Source: Limonium bicolor (lineage: Eukaryota; Streptophyta; Magnoliopsida; Caryophyllales; Plumbaginaceae). From it: a stretch of 64,000 bases of DNA. The translations under genes were made by a program, and so were the position numbers. The notes under the pieces were generated by a model. The model was not told the origin of the DNA. It searched no databases and worked only from the letters and a program-made list of their open reading frames with translations. Location of the stretch: positions 266,982,131 to 267,046,130 of the forward strand of contig CM041779.1 in assembly GCA_023374045.1 (NCBI GenBank), in the 5' to 3' direction. Numbering within the stretch: the stretch's first letter is position 1; the number at the start of each line of letters is the position of its first letter. Of the stretch, positions 13,460 through 26,234 are shown one piece after another.

Positions 13460-15286
13460 TTTTCGAAAAATTGTCTTGTAAATGGGTTTTGAATGGCTAA
13501 ATGTCCATCATTACTCTTTAATTAACATGTGTACTATATAGTATCACCTTTGGAAGTCTATATCAATGGGAAATCAAAATTTCACTTCTAAGTGCCTTTT
13601 TTATGAATAGTGATTTTAATAATCTAGTTGAACATATGTTTGTATAAGTAATTAAATTGACAAATAAAGAATATATACCCATAAGTACTATGGGGGCCGG
13701 TTTTCTTAAGTGGGTGACTCACCACTCTTGTTAAATATAAGTAATAAAGATGACTAACTAAAGTACTTTTTACTTATAAATACAAATATCTATAAAAGCA
13801 AGTTTACCTTCATTTCTCCCTTCTTCCTTGCATTCACACGGTTCCATGCTCTCTCCAACCTCTCTTCTTCATTCTCTTCCACGGTAATACCACACCACCA
13901 CCATTAAACTCCATCTTTGATCTCTTGTTATTTCTAGCTCACTTAACCAAATAAAAAACAAACACCACCATTCTCTTCCTCTCAACAAGCTCTTCATTCC
14001 TATCTTCTCAAAACTTCAAGAGCCCCATTTCGGTGCCATGGAGTTCCACCATTGAAGGAGCTTGAGCTTACATTTCTACATATTATTACTCTCATTTGCT
14101 TCTAGGTAAGGAATCTCAAAGAAAAATCATGTTTCCTCCATGTTTTTACCTTGACCGAAAATACCCATTAATGGTACTCTTTGTGTGACTTTGTTCTAGC
14201 TTCATTCCAACCTTTCAAGGACTAGGTGGAGTCCTCTCTTGATAGATATTTAAACTCTCTTCAAAGACCAAGGTAAAACAACTACATTAATGTTTTTGAA
14301 ATAATGTAAACCTAGGGTTTACAATGAGATGAAGCATTAAGCTTGTATACTCATTACATTGCTTGTATATTGTTTAGTAGTTGACAAGGAATCAAGTACC
14401 TAGCCGATTTTAAACAAGAAAGAAGTTTGTGTGAAAAGAGGTAAACATGCTAACCTAATGTGTTTAATGCCTTAGGAGAAATGAGCTTATAATGCTTGTT
14501 AAAACTACCTAAAGAGCAAATGGTAAATGACCTAGTGAGATGTTCTCAAGGAGACTAGTAAAAGGACATGTGTGTTGTTGTATGTATTTGCAGGTCAAAG
14601 GCATATATATTGTGGAAATTCAGTGTTTAAGAGTTATGCACTTTAAGGGCCTAAGAGCCATGCATTTTAAGGGCCTAAGTTCCATGCAATTTAAATTATG
14701 CACTATATTGTAATGTAGTGTGATTTGGTGAAACTTGGTGTGTGAGAGTGTTCTTGGTGAATTTAGGTGTTCTTGTGTGCTTAATGGAGAAAACGAAGTG
14801 TTTTGGCTTAGTAATGTTCTAGGAGAATCCATGTCAAAATTTAGGTAAGAATCAAGAAGTTCTAAGTGTTTACATAAGGTTTGGTGAACTAGAAATGTTG
14901 GAAGTGCTTAAGTATTTTACAAGAGGAGAAATAATGTCTTAAGGTGTTCTAGGTAAACAAAGGGACTTAGACATCAACTAGGGTTTAAGTGGTGAGAAAT
15001 GATGCTTGGGAGATGATGTTAAAATGAGGAGAAAGCATTTTGGGATAGTAGTTATCATAGGTATGAAACATCACTTGGAAAACTAAGGAGGAAACAACAT
15101 AGGTGTTAGGAATTCCGGTATGAAATGAGTAAGTGTTTAAGGTGATAGATAATGAGTTTCATGGATGTTGTATGTGGATGTAAGTGTAGCAAATGATGTT
15201 AGGAAATATTATAAGTGTTAGAGGTTTGAGGGGGGGGGGGGAATTGGTTAAGTATTTAAAGGCTTAGAAAGTGAGTGTTTTGCCTT

Positions 15287-15536
15287 GTCCGAACATCCGT
15301 CCGGACATGGACGTTCGGACAGGCCTGTTGCGTGAAAATTTTCAGAGTCTCGACTTGTGTCCGACCTTGGGAAGTCCGGACACAAGTTCGGACGTACCTG
15401 CTCCTACTTTGAAATTCTCTCGACCCATGTCTGAACTTCCGAAGTCCGGACACAAGTTCGGACAGGCGTCTGTTTTCAGTTTTGAGTCTCGACTTGTGTC
15501 CGAACTTGGGAAGTCCGGACACAAGTTCGGACAGGT
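15287..15536. repeat. Palindrome array in the solo LTR (family C)
   Basis: Repeated arms such as GTCCGAACTTGGGAAGTCC and GGACACAAGTTCGGAC face each other several times in 250 bases. Open frames run through it on both strands only because the array is short, palindromic and stop-poor. A run of 13 G just upstream (about 15230-15241) is a likely length-variable site. Confidence 0.9.
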
Positions 15537-16479
15537 CACTGTATGGACCAAAAACTTTGTTTTAAAGTAGAGAAAGTTGTCTAAAAATGGTGATTAGTTA
15601 GTAATGATGATATGAGGTTAATTAAGACATGTTAGGAGTGTTATAATGGTAATTAAAATGGTGAAGAGTTATAACAAGTGTGAAAATAAAATAAAATAGA
15701 TATGTGAAGTAACAAGTTAACAATGGACTAGTGCGTTAATTAACCGACATTCTTGAATCATGTATTGGAGTGACCTACGGTGGAAACGAATCGAGGCAAG
15801 GACCAAGGTATGGTTTTCTTGCAGTCTGTTGCCTACCGGTTTACACCGGCTTGTGTGTTGTTTATTTTTCTGTGTGTTTATGACTTTGTAAGATTAAACC
15901 ATGTAAAGAGTTTACAATTGTTAAATATTATTATGTTGTTAAGTATGACTCTCTCTTCCCTTGTGTGTGTCTAACAAGACTTGACCTATTATTGTGAATT
16001 GTGTATTGAGTTCAATAATGAACTGCTAACAAGTGCTAACGGAAGGAGTCGTGAGGAGTCCTGTTCCGGCCACGCGTGTGAGTATGGGAGTCGATGTCAT
16101 AACCGGTTCGATTCTCTTTGTATGTTATGGTTGTTTTCCAATTTGGTTTCCAACCTTCCCTTTAGCTTAACCAAGGCTATTTTACTAACTCACGTCGGGC
16201 CACAGGGGCATACTATGTGTTATTTCGGTGTGCTTGGATCACTATATCCGAGGCACCTTGCGTTAAGTTATCCGTTCAATCTAATAGGACGGTAACGAGT
16301 TATGTAACGAGCTTAGCATGAGCATGACAACATACTCTAGGCTCTCTATGGGGACTAACTGTGTTGGTTCTCTTCCTTTAAGGAATTGTTCTTGTATGTT
16401 ATGTGTGATGTTGTGTACAATACCCAAGCTGTGATATATGTATATGTTGTGTGTTTTAAAATGAATGCCATGTCATCAT

Positions 16480-16582
16480 GACAATTAGTTGCGCGCATCC
16501 CGGTAGCCGATGGGCTGCGCGTTAACCATACCAGCCAAGGGTTGCTGACCCCCTCGGGGGCTCCATATTTCTTTTACTGCAG
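16480..16582 (+). promoter_or_regulatory. Conserved late-LTR hairpin block (solo LTR)
   Basis: GACAATTAGT is followed by a GC-rich stem region, then CAGCCAA-GGG-TTGCTG, then CCCCC-TC-GGGGG, then a T-rich run ending TACTGCAG at 16582. Element order matches the other LTRs, but the stem sequence differs. Confidence 0.6.
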
Positions 16583-18224
16583 GATGAGGATCGAAGAAGC
16601 GGAATGGCTTTAGATTCTAGGATGCAGGTTTACTTTTGATTACTTTCGGATGTTGGCCCGGGATGCGCCTGTGCTCCCGTGGCGTTATATATTTTGGTTG
16701 TGAACAGTTTAAGTGACAGTATACAGTAAATGATGTAAGTAAACACTCGGTATTATGTTAATGTATATATGGTTATTAGTTCTATGCTCGGGAGTCTGAT
16801 CATCAGACCGGTACATTTGTATTTATTCAGCCTTGTTAACCACGTGGGTGGTTGACGGCGTTGTAGCACCAATCGTTTAGTTACTGTTTAGTTGTTCAAA
16901 TTCCGCTGTGATTTCAAGTAATGTTATGTGCGTAGTAGGGGTGTTACAAACTCAGATTAGGAGATGGCTAATTTTCACCTTGATTAAGATGCCAAAAATG
17001 ATGTTTTTGGCATGGATTTGGCTATTCCTTGAAGCTCTTGATATACCAACTGAATAAGCATGTTAAGAAGGAGATTATAAACCTAAGAAATCAGGTTTTC
17101 CAACCGGAAATGAAAGGAATCAAGAGATAAGTGCTTAAAGCACATTTTTTACCTTAAAAGATCAAGATTAGAACTTCCCTCCTTCTTCCCTTGTTACAGC
17201 CGAGAATCACTCTTATTTTAACCTCCAAAACAACCTAGAACCATGGATGGAAGTGGTTGATGTTTAGCTCCATGGAAAGAGGAAAGAAAAGTGAAGAGAA
17301 TGAACATAAAATGGCTTAGTAAGCTTACCTAGGTAACAAGGTTTTCTTCTCTGAACTTGGTGTGTTCTTACTGTCAAAGAGGAGCAAAAGAGAGAGTCGA
17401 GCTGGCTGGAGTCGGCTGGGAAGGAAGGTAATGAGGTAAGAAAGCTAGTTTTGCTTTTTATGTCATTTAATGTTACTTTAGTGCATAGTACTTGGTGACT
17501 CATTAGAAGATATTTGTTGTTGTCTAATGGATGAGTATGAGTCATTTAATGGGTGGAAATGGATGGTTAAGTCAAGGGATGACATTTGACCATGGTTAAA
17601 GTTAAGTAATTAAATGTTATTTTGGGTACTATTCACCCAAAATCACCCATTTTGATTTTATTTTTAAACTTTGATTTAGACTTTATAATATAGTCTATCA
17701 TGTCAAATTAATGATATAAAGAATGTAATCTAGTCTTTAAAGTGACAAAAAGTCAATATCTTAGAGCTCATACACAAAAACGTGCTTTAAGGTGTTTTAG
17801 TGCACATTTTGTGTCACAAGGTGTTTCTGAGCTTTGTTTTCTTAGAGAACGGTTTCATTGTGTTCCTTACATGATAATTGATCTTAGGAACCCAATTTTA
17901 TATCAAATAGAGGTCATAAGACCTTTAAGGTTTCTTAGAGCACATTTTTGCCCTACTTGACCTTCAAGCATGTAAATGCTTATTCTTTGTGTTGGAGTGT
18001 TGTCCAATGATTTTATTATGTTCCTTTATGTGTTAATATGCTTAGGACAAAATTTTAGGTCCTAAGAAGTTCATTTGGGTATGTATTTACCCTAAACGGT
18101 CAAATGGTGCAATATTTGCTTTGTGTTGACCATTGTTGTTCTCAATTGACTTTTAAGGCATGTTTAGGCCTTAATTAATGTGATTTGATGTTTAATACAT
18201 GTTTTATTAGTATGGGTTATTTCA

Positions 18225-18471
18225 CATTTCTTTATAAATGCCAAACAGACCACTACAACTCCTTTGTTTTCCCCCTAAACTTTCTCAAATTTATGAATTG
18301 ACCCCACATCCTGTCATAACCTTACAATTCACCACTTAACTTTCCTTAACTCACATGTCCCACATTACTTCCTCTCACTTGGTCAAAAACCCTAAGTCTA
18401 CCTAGGTTTGACCAATTTATACTGTCTTACTCATATTTTCCAAAAATTACAATTTAACCCCTGTGAGCCTC
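18225..18471 (-). mobile_element. Minus-strand LTR remnant, left segment
   Basis: It continues at 28859-29236 and 43955-45556 once the two inserted elements are removed. The join TTTAACCCC|ATAAATTATCC matches the corresponding place in LTR copy 1 near 8455. It is an old host for the nested insertions. Confidence 0.6.
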
Positions 18472-20497
18472 GATTTTTGAACCCTATCCTATGTTGATTT
18501 GAGTTGATTAGGATCTGGTCGGTTCTAGGTCCACTTATAACCTAAGTTTAATAACTAAGTCATATAACTATAATTATTAAAGCCTAAGTTAGCTCACTGG
18601 AACCTATTAGAGTCGCCACCTAATTTTAACCTAGATTAAATTAGGAAAGGAGAGTTCAAGTTCAAGACTTGGTATTCGACTTATTTAGGGTTCAATTACT
18701 TTCATTACCCCTCCTAGGTTGTTTTTCCTCTACTTAGGTTATTTACGGCTTTTTACGAGTTCGTTTTACCTAAATGCGCATGCTTCTGATGTTGTATTTT
18801 TAACATTTTGGACAGGAAATTAAAGTGAAAATTGAAATTACCTAAAGTAGGTTTTTGAGGCAGAATTAGGTCAAAAATTGTTTCCGTCCGTAGCCACGGA
18901 CCTAATGTCCGAAGCCACGGACCCTAATTAATCTAAATAGTCACAAAGGTTTAATAACAAGAAAACGAAATTTTGAAAAGTCCGGGGCCACAGACAGGTC
19001 GTCCATGGGCCCGGACATAGTTTTGAAAAACCTTACATTTTAAAAAAATTAAAATCCCGCCGCCGTCCGAGGGTGTCCGTGGCCACGGACTACCCGTCCG
19101 TGGTCCCAGACATAGCATCCACGGCTACAGACCACCCACGAACGACCGGTTTTAGGTGGTTCGTGGCCGTGTTTTTAGGTCAAATTATATGGATGCGTAG
19201 CCTGAAAGATGTACAATATGTTAGTGATCAAAAGATTTTAATTTCAAGTCGAATTAATGATGAAACTTAACGCACAAGTTATTAAACAGAAACGAAAACA
19301 AACAACAATTCAGAAAACGAAAAGAGTTGGTTTGAACTCAAATTTCAGCACAAGATTAACCAATTCGTGGGGAGTTAGGAAATTAATACTTCTACCTGTT
19401 TTACCTTCGAATTCTAGAAGATTCTTCACGTCGGGAATCTTTCGGCACCTCGACGGGATCGGTTGCGGATGAAATTCGACCCGAGCTTCTGACCCCTTTT
19501 TCCTTGTGTTTTTAACCACGTTTTGGTTCTTTATTTTTGGTGTTTTGGTGCTTGGAGGTTCGATGGGAGATGAAAGGAAGTGTTTTTGGTGATTTTAGGG
19601 TGATTTCAGTAGAGTTTCGGTATTGATTTGAGACTTGGAAGTGCAAAAACGTGGGGATAAGGTTGACAGATGTGCTTTCTAACTTTGGGAATGTTCTCCT
19701 CTGCCCTAGGTTGTTTTTGGAAGGTCCTTTTATAGAAAGAGCATGGCCAAATTGATAGAACACAATTTTTTATCCAAAACCCTGATTTTGTGCTCCTAGA
19801 GAAGCTGATTTTTTAAAATATTCTACAGGCCAATAAAATTCTGAAATTTTAACCAAATATAAAATACGAATTTTAGGAATTTTTAGAGTTGGAATCGGGT
19901 TATTTCGATAAATAACCGATTAGATAAAAATCTTGCAATCTGGAACATCCCATAATTCATAACTTACGATTGGAAAATTGAAATTACAAAATTCCAATTG
20001 TGTTAGTCTCTAAAAAGCATCCTCTGTCTTGTGTTAAAATTTCATGACATTTGAACTTAATTTCGGTATCTTCCAAAGGAGAGAGAAAATTATAAGAATG
20101 TTTGAATTTCTCTTTTAAATTTTAGGCTAAGGTTCCAAATAAAAATTTTATTCATGACTGTATGTAATAATGCTAACCATGTGAAAATTTTATTTTAATT
20201 TTTGGAAACCTTTTTTTATTTCTATTTCGTGGTTGTTTCATGTGTTAATTAGCTTATAATATGAATTAAAAGCTAAATTTCCTAAATAAATATCATCTAG
20301 TTAATTAAGAAATGCCTTTCATAATGACTATGGTATTTTGAAGTGTTTGGATATAGTGGATAAGTCATATGCAAAATAGAAAAATCCCGAGAATGTCCTT
20401 GGAAAATCCTGCCTTGGTGCTTTTTGACCGTTTTGCCCCTGTCTTTGCATTTATGCGCTTGAGCCCTTTCCTAAGGGTCAAAATTTTGGGTATAACA
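18472..20497 (-). repeat. 3' LTR of the Tat-type element
   Basis: It starts TGTGAGCC and ends TATAACA on the plus strand. It is the shorter LTR, since the 5' LTR carries a transposon fragment. It contains the short palindromes at 18890-19135. No gene is seen in it. Confidence 0.9.
18890..19135. repeat. CGGAC/GTCCG palindrome cluster in the Tat-type LTR
   Basis: GTCCGTGGCCACGGAC at 19075-19090 is a perfect 16 bp palindrome. Several imperfect relatives lie before and after it. The same cluster, somewhat decayed, is in the other LTR at about 26655-26915. Confidence 0.8.
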
Positions 20498-20510
20498 GAT
20501 TGCCCCCCGT
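20498..20510 (-). promoter_or_regulatory. Polypurine tract of the Tat-type element
   Basis: On the minus strand ACGGGGGGCAATC ends exactly at the 3' LTR. In this group the tract primes plus-strand DNA synthesis. Confidence 0.7.
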
Positions 20511-21023
20511 CAACTAGGCTTTGTAATAGAAATGAAAAGGCTAGTTGATGCTTCAGTGACACCCAAAAAATTTGCCCTTTCTTGAGGAATGAACTCCCCG
20601 TCTTGGATTTCTGCTGAAAGTATGTTGATTATGCTGAGCTATTTTGAGGCGCTAGCACCTAAAAGTGAAGTCTAGGTGTGCCGGGCTATTATAAGGCGTC
20701 AACTACCTAAAATGTGAAAGGTGGACTAAACTAAGAATGAATAAACTATACCGAGAGTCTAAGGTGTCGGGAACCTAGAAATGAAAAGAGGTGTAATATG
20801 TAATGAGATTGATGTGATGTGCATGTGAAAGGGCTTATGTGTGACTGGATGAATGCAAGGTGGGATGGATGCAGGGTAAGATAGGTGCAAGGTAGGGCTT
20901 GTGCGTGCCTGGATGTTTTTGTAGTGGTAGGACTTATGTGTGCCTAAGTGGAATGGTATGAAATTAGGCTCACAGCGAGCCTAAGGTTGAGTTCTTTTAC
21001 TCGGGTGAGTTCTTCTACTCGCG
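20511..21023. other. Non-coding interior of the Tat-type element
   Basis: Repetitive low-complexity phrases such as AAGGTGGGATGGATGCAGG occur near 20850-20940. I see no conserved protein. Confidence 0.4.
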
Positions 21024-21430
21024 TGAGAATCTGTATCTCTGAAGAATCTGAATCTTTGGGTGAGAATCTATATCGCTGAAGAATCTGTATCTTCGGCTGA
21101 GAATCTGTATCTCTGAAGAATCTGTATCTTCTGCTGAGAATCTGTATCTCTGAAGAATCTGCATCTTCGGCGGAGAATCTGTATCTCTGAAGAATCTGTA
21201 TCTTCGGCGGAGAATTTGTATCTCTGAAGAATCTGTATCTTTGGCTGAGAATCTGTATCTCTGAAGAATTTGTATCTTCGTCTGAGAATCTATATCTCTG
21301 AAGAATCTGTATCTTCGGCTGAGAATCTGTATCTCTGAAGAATCTATATCTTTGGCTGAGAATCTGTATCTCTGAAGAATCTGTATCTTCGACTGAGAAT
21401 CTATATCTCTGAAGAATCTGTATCTTTGGT
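21024..21430. repeat. Tandem array, 37 bp unit, about 11 copies
   Basis: The unit has two half-repeats of 20 and 17 bases, both built on GAATCTGTATCT. Because 37 is not a multiple of three but the array lacks stops on the minus strand, a 196-residue frame (20944-21534) runs through it with a repeating peptide. I regard that frame as a by-product. It lies inside the Tat-type element, downstream of gag in element orientation. Confidence 0.95.
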
Positions 21431-23651
21431 TCTATCTTGATGAGTTTCATATTGAAAGATGCAATGATGATGATTTTATGCAATTTATTGTGATGTAAAC
21501 TGATGGTGAAAATGCCAAACGTGACTATGATCAAAGTGCTAGTAAGAATAAAAAATCATCCAAAGCAAGAAATCGTTGGAAAATGTGCCAAGCGTGGCTA
21601 TGATAAGGTGTGTGCAGAGATGAAATCAAAGTGTTTGTAAGAAAACTTGTTCAAAACAAGAAATTGTTGAAAAATGTGCCAAACGTGGCAATGTTGAGAT
21701 GTTATACGGAAGTTGTAAAATGCAATAAAGTGTTTGTTGGAAACTTGACCAAAACAAGAAACTGTTGAAAAAGGTCATGGCAATGCTGGAGAAAAACTCT
21801 ACGGAAAAGGGAAAGTGAAATGATCATTTCCTAACTAAGAATTTTAGATATGCAATTTGTTTCTTAGAAGATGAACATGCCACTGGTGGAAGTGTGTGGT
21901 GTTTGTTGTGGGAGTCTGGGACTTTTTGAGTGGTGATTAAGTATTATGACGGGCCTGTGGTGTGTGATGTGGAGGTAAGAGCTTATGTGGGTCTGTGTGG
22001 TGGTAGTGTTGGTGGTTCTTAAAGATTGTGAAGGGTTAAGCTTTGGGTTTCAATTGGTGTTGTCATAGCAATTGTTGAAGCTAACAATTGCCCCCAGTAT
22101 TTTTCCTTAAGGCAATATGAGCTTTAGAGCTTATGGCAACCGATCAGGATGATCGATTTCCCCCGGTATTTTCTTTGATTAAACATGTGAAACAAATCTC
22201 ATTCTCACAGGGTTAAGGCTTGTGTTTAATGTGGTGCTTCCTAATCTACACTCGACATGTTTGGTGTTTGCACTCGTTTCTTGCCTACAGTCATAACTTC
22301 TAGACCATTGAATTCGATATTTGTTGGATTTACGCATTCGATCTGTTACTTTTGCGTGATTAGATACACAACCACCAAGTCGGAATTCTTTAAAGCTTAT
22401 AACATGGCCATGGGGTATGATGAAAAACAACGGGACCATGGAGGGATATTTGAGGTATATGGAGCTTAAAGGCGTGACCAAAGCTACAACTTATGTCTTC
22501 TCTTGGATTCGACCTTCCTAGTCTTGAAGTTGTTTGGTTACTTCATGTTGACTTTGTTTACAAGCTTCGGACTTGGAACTTTTGAAGTCATCTTTTACAC
22601 CATTTCTCTTCCTTTTTTGTCATTTGGATTTCTTCAAGGCATTTCAGGTTTGCCCCTTTCTTAACCTTTTTTGACTTCACCTTCGGGGTTCATGTGTCTC
22701 CCGGTTTTGAGCTTTGAGAGCTGCTTTGATGTGAGCTCTTTGGATCCTGTGTCATTCCGGGACCTTTTGCGAATCGCTTCATCATGCTGGTAGCGGCTTT
22801 GCTTCTTTGGACTGATGAAAAAGTTATCTAAGAGTCGGGCTCCTCGCTTCCTTTGGTCACAAGGTCGGTTATTCATCACGGGTTGTCTTGTTTTGTAAAG
22901 CTTTGAATATCGAAAAGGGATACATGAAAGGCTCAGCGGGGGTGCCTAGGGTTTAATTTCAGGGTTCACAAGCTTTTTGGTTGTGTGATGCTGTACCTAG
23001 ATTCTTTGTCATTCCTGATAGTTGTGTATCTATTCTTTGTTACTTTTCACAGGTCTAAGTGTAGATCTACAAATTATCTCCTTCGGTCGAAGTTATGCAG
23101 TTTATCTTACCTTTCAATGTGGTCTTACCGGAGTCATGTAAAAATGACACGCTCGTTCACTCATGGTTTTTCCGCTCAAGACATTCTGGCAAAATTTCAC
23201 TCAGAGACTTGTTCACAAGCTTAAACGAAAGATTAAAGATGACAAATCTAAACTCAGATTGCCCCTAGTATTGATTTGGGGTTTATGACAACAATTTCGA
23301 CAAATGTGCACTTAGAACCGCTTTGTGAATTGCTTGGATGTTTTGGGATAGGTTGTGGTATTTGGTTGGACATGTTCATCCTTTTAGAAACAAAAGACAA
23401 GCCATTTTGTTCAATTGCCAAGAAATGACCTTTTCATGAACATTAGTTTTGAGAGAGGTTCGCTGATGAGCAAGATGACTTAGTTGAAGGTGCAAGGTGA
23501 ACGAACACACATTTTTTTATAATTATCTTTGTGATTACAAACTGAAAAGCCATAAGAATGAGATTTGAAAATCTAAACTTCATCGAAATAAAAATGTGAT
23601 AAACTTCTTACAAAATAAAAAAAAAGTAACAAAACACTACTAGACATTTAC
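21431..23651. other. Non-coding stretch where pol would be expected
   Basis: Direct repeats of AAATGTGCCAA with (A)CGTGGC occur at 21515-21700, and several C-rich phrases of the form TTGCCCCCAGTATTTT near 22085, 22160 and 23260. No protease, RT or integrase motif is seen on either strand. The 72-100 residue frames here show no family resemblance. Confidence 0.5.
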
Positions 23652-24953
23652 CTACTTAACAAACTGGAGTCCCTGCTCGATAAGGTCCTCAATCGTATGC
23701 TTCAACATTCTGCAGTCATCAATACTGTGCCCTGGTAATTGATGAAACTGGCAGAACTGATGGAGATGTTCCCCAGCTTGGGTGATCCTAGGACAAGGCG
23801 TGAGAGGCTATAGTAAGTCTAGCTCTTGTAGCTTCATGAGTGCTAGATTGAGAGGCCGACCAATGTCGGTAAACTGTCTCGGTGTAGAGAACCTCCTGGA
23901 TCGGGGTGAGGCCTTGATGCCCTGCTTTGCAGCACTGGGTTTCTGTATGGCGCTCACTTGGTATGAAACTTGAGTTGCTTTGGCCGGTCCTGACTTAAAG
24001 GTCTCAATACCCACACCCTGGGCTTTGTGTTGTCCCAGCTTCAACTCATCTTTGTGAATATTTTCTTCCATGACTCTCACCTGTCCCATCAGCATGTCAA
24101 AATGAGGGAAGTATGTGTAACTCAGCTCATTGATGTATTTCTTCTGCATATTGTCCACAATCATTCGAATCTATTCTTGCTTATCCATTTTCGTAGGCAT
24201 AACAGCGGCCTTTATCCTCCACCGTTTGATGAAGTCGGACATTGATTCATTGTCTCTCTGCCGAGTGCTGGCAAGGTCGGACCTGGTGACTTCAAGATTC
24301 TTAGCATACTTGAAATGATGCAAGAAAGCCTCACAAACCTCCTCATAGGTTTTGGTGTTCATCCTCTGAGTCAAGTACCAACGTTGAGGTATTTCATCAA
24401 GGTAACAGGCAAAAGTATTGGCCTTCTGCATGTCATTCAACCTAAAGATGGACATCTCCCTATCGAACATTGCCAGATGAACCTGTGGGTCTGAGGAACC
24501 CTTGTATAGAGCAAGTGTGGGCAGCTTCAACTTTAGAGGGAGATCAACCTCGGGGTACGACACCATAGAAGAGTAATCGAAACCAGCTGGCTTGCTAGCT
24601 TTTTCCTTGCGCTCGATCCTCTTCAGCGCCTTCTTGAGTTCTACAGTTAGTTTGTGGTCGGAGGCGGCTTCCCCTACAAACCTTTGCGCATGCTGGACCC
24701 CAATAGTGTTAACTTCGATGTAGTCGCGCTCGTTCCCGGAGTCAGCAATCTTCCCCGGAATGTTTTCCTGATGACCAACCTCAAGGGAATTGATTTTGCT
24801 TTCCAGCTCTTCGATGATGGTGACATACTTAGCCTCCATGTCATTAGTGGTGGACCTATGCTTCTATTCCATGGTATCAAAGGCGGCCATGTCCCTTTGC
24901 TCTAAGGCTGCAAACTGGGCCTCCATCATGATTGGGTTTCCTCCCTCTGCCAT
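23652..24953 (-). pseudogene. gag: Tat-lineage Gag, three in-frame TAG codons
   Basis: One minus-strand frame runs from the ATG at 24953 (MAEGGNPIMM) to a final TAG at 23652-23654, about 433 codons, interrupted only by TAG at 24864-24866, 24171-24173 and 23808-23810. The middle holds a Retrotrans_gag domain (LPTLALYKGSSDPQVHLAMF, then ACYLDEIPQRWY and FLHHFKYAKNL). The end, CQFHQLPGHSIDDC with LKHTIEDLIEQG after it, is the usual Tat Gag tail. Gag forms the particle that packages element RNA. No frameshift is seen, so the breaks are point changes only. A suppressed-stop reading cannot be ruled out, but three stops make a pseudogene more likely. Confidence 0.85.
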
Positions 24954-26212
24954 ACTTGGGATTCGGGCTTAACTGTTTCCAAAGTGTCATCTGTTTGAAA
25001 AAAAAGAGGAATGAGCTAAAATTCTGTGCCGCGAAGAAGTTCTAGGTTAAAACTTGTTTGGGCTGCAAGAAAAGCACATGAGCTGGAAGGTTTTGAAAAT
25101 TGTGGGTAGGCACTGAGGCCCGAAATGAGATGGAAGAGAGGCACATGGGCCGGAATGATTCATGAGTTGTGAACTGGCGCTTAGGCTAAAATGTTTGAAA
25201 AATGTGCCTCTTGGGTTGGAATGTTCTGAGAATTGGGCACTTGGGCTAGAATGTGTTTGGGCTAGAAGTAAGGTGCATGGGCCGAAATGATTTCTAAACC
25301 ATGTTCTAGATGTGAATTGGAATTTGGGCCGAGTAATTCTGATTTGGCCTAAAAGATGATGCCTATGTCTAAGATTTTGGGCCAAAGCTCGAGTGAAAAG
25401 TCTTCCTAGACTAGAACGGGCCTTGAAATGGAAAGGCCTGATGGATTTTCATGGATTGATTTAGGTGCATTTGTTTTTTCTGGGCCTATAACTAAATTGG
25501 TAATTCAAATTGGGCCGAAAGAGAGAAATTACCTAAGTCTAAACTTTTGGGCCGAAGCCCAAGTGACTCATGTATTAAACCAAACAAGGCCTTTGGGCCG
25601 CAAACAATAAAGCCGTAAATTTGGGTTGGGCTGAGTTGATGTAGGATAAGTTCCTATCAATTTCTAGGCTGGGTAGTAAGACGATCATATGAGAAAATAA
25701 GGTCCACACAAATTCAACATGTTCTCACTTGACGCTTTAACCAACTTGGGTATGGTTCGATCTGGAGAGGTGCTTGGGGCGTGGGCCCAGGTCACCGCAA
25801 AGGAATAGGGTTTGCACGCTATTCTTTTTGGGCTTCCCCACTCTTTTCACAACACCTGAAGGTGTGCGTCAGCGGTCGGGTCTTTGAATGACCAAACAAG
25901 GCTAGGTAAGGGCACTGCCAGGAAAATGCTTGGGGCTAAAGCCCAGGTATTAAGGGGATGTGGTTAGATGACATCCTCCTTTTTTCCCCCACTTATTCAC
26001 ATCACCTAAAAAGGTGTGAGTCCCTGACAGGGGACCCTAAGGCAGGTCCCAAGGTGAAATTGGCTTGCGTGGACCCTCGCTCTCATATGATGCATATACA
26101 GAAATTTAAATTGTGCATGAAAGTAAACAAAAAACATAATGAAAGCCGTAAATAATCAATTTTCGAGTTAAGCTCTCTTTCTTAAAATTAAACAAGTTAA
26201 TATTAAGAGTTT
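24954..26212. other. Leader of the Tat-type element
   Basis: This is the untranslated stretch between primer site and gag. The 25040-25640 part is rich in a degenerate repeat around TTGGGC(T/C)(A/G)GAA, which gives rise to the 112-residue frame at 25047-25385. I see no gene. Confidence 0.5.
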
Positions 26213-26231
26213 GTCCCCAGCAGAGTCACCA
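26213..26231 (-). promoter_or_regulatory. Primer binding site of the Tat-type element
   Basis: On the minus strand TGGTGACTCTGCTGGGGAC starts three bases after the 5' LTR. This sequence class is typical of Tat/Ogre primer sites; I did not match it to a specific tRNA. Confidence 0.7.
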
Positions 26232-26234
26232 TTC

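Larger units (their letters stand above)
13165..16948 (+). mobile_element. Solo LTR, 3.8 kb (family C)
   Basis: The sequence starts TGAAATACCCC and ends GGTGTTACA, flanked by AACTC at 13160-13164 and 16949-16953. The uninterrupted site is seen in LTR copy 1 near 9220. No internal domain, primer site or polypurine tract is present, so this is a solo LTR, normally formed by recombination between the two LTRs of an element. It is related to the LARD LTRs at 50215 and 59618. It keeps the U3 hairpin (13434-13459), a TATA-like TTATAAA at 13774, an acceptor-like TTTGCAG|GT at 14593, a palindrome array and the late hairpin block. It has no credible coding region. Confidence 0.95.
10444..18224 (-). 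mobile_element. AT-rich LTR, copy 2 (family D), interrupted by a solo LTR
   Basis: It starts TGTAATAACC at 10444 and ends GGGTTATTTCA at 18224, so on the minus strand it runs TGAAATAACCC...GGTTATTACA, like the TGAAATACCCC...TGTTACA of the other LTRs. Segment 13165-16948 is a later solo LTR; one copy of its AACTC target duplication is extra, and copy 1 shows the uninterrupted site near 9220. A 494 bp tandem duplication sits near the left end. The flanking five bases (ATTCA and CATTT) do not match, so the boundaries are less sure than those of the other elements. Confidence 0.55.

Noticed and set aside
15256..15570. Overlapping open frames on both strands
   Set aside because: They come from the palindrome array of the LTR. 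The same happens at 31602-31934, 42110-42481, 52480-52777 and 61896-62158.
21024..21430. Possible CRISPR-like array
   Set aside because: Units are contiguous with no unique spacers, and the context is a plant retrotransposon.
20944..21534. 196-residue minus-strand frame with a repeating peptide
   Set aside because: It is produced by the 37-base tandem array, which lacks stops. There is no domain, and the flanks are non-coding interior of a retrotransposon.
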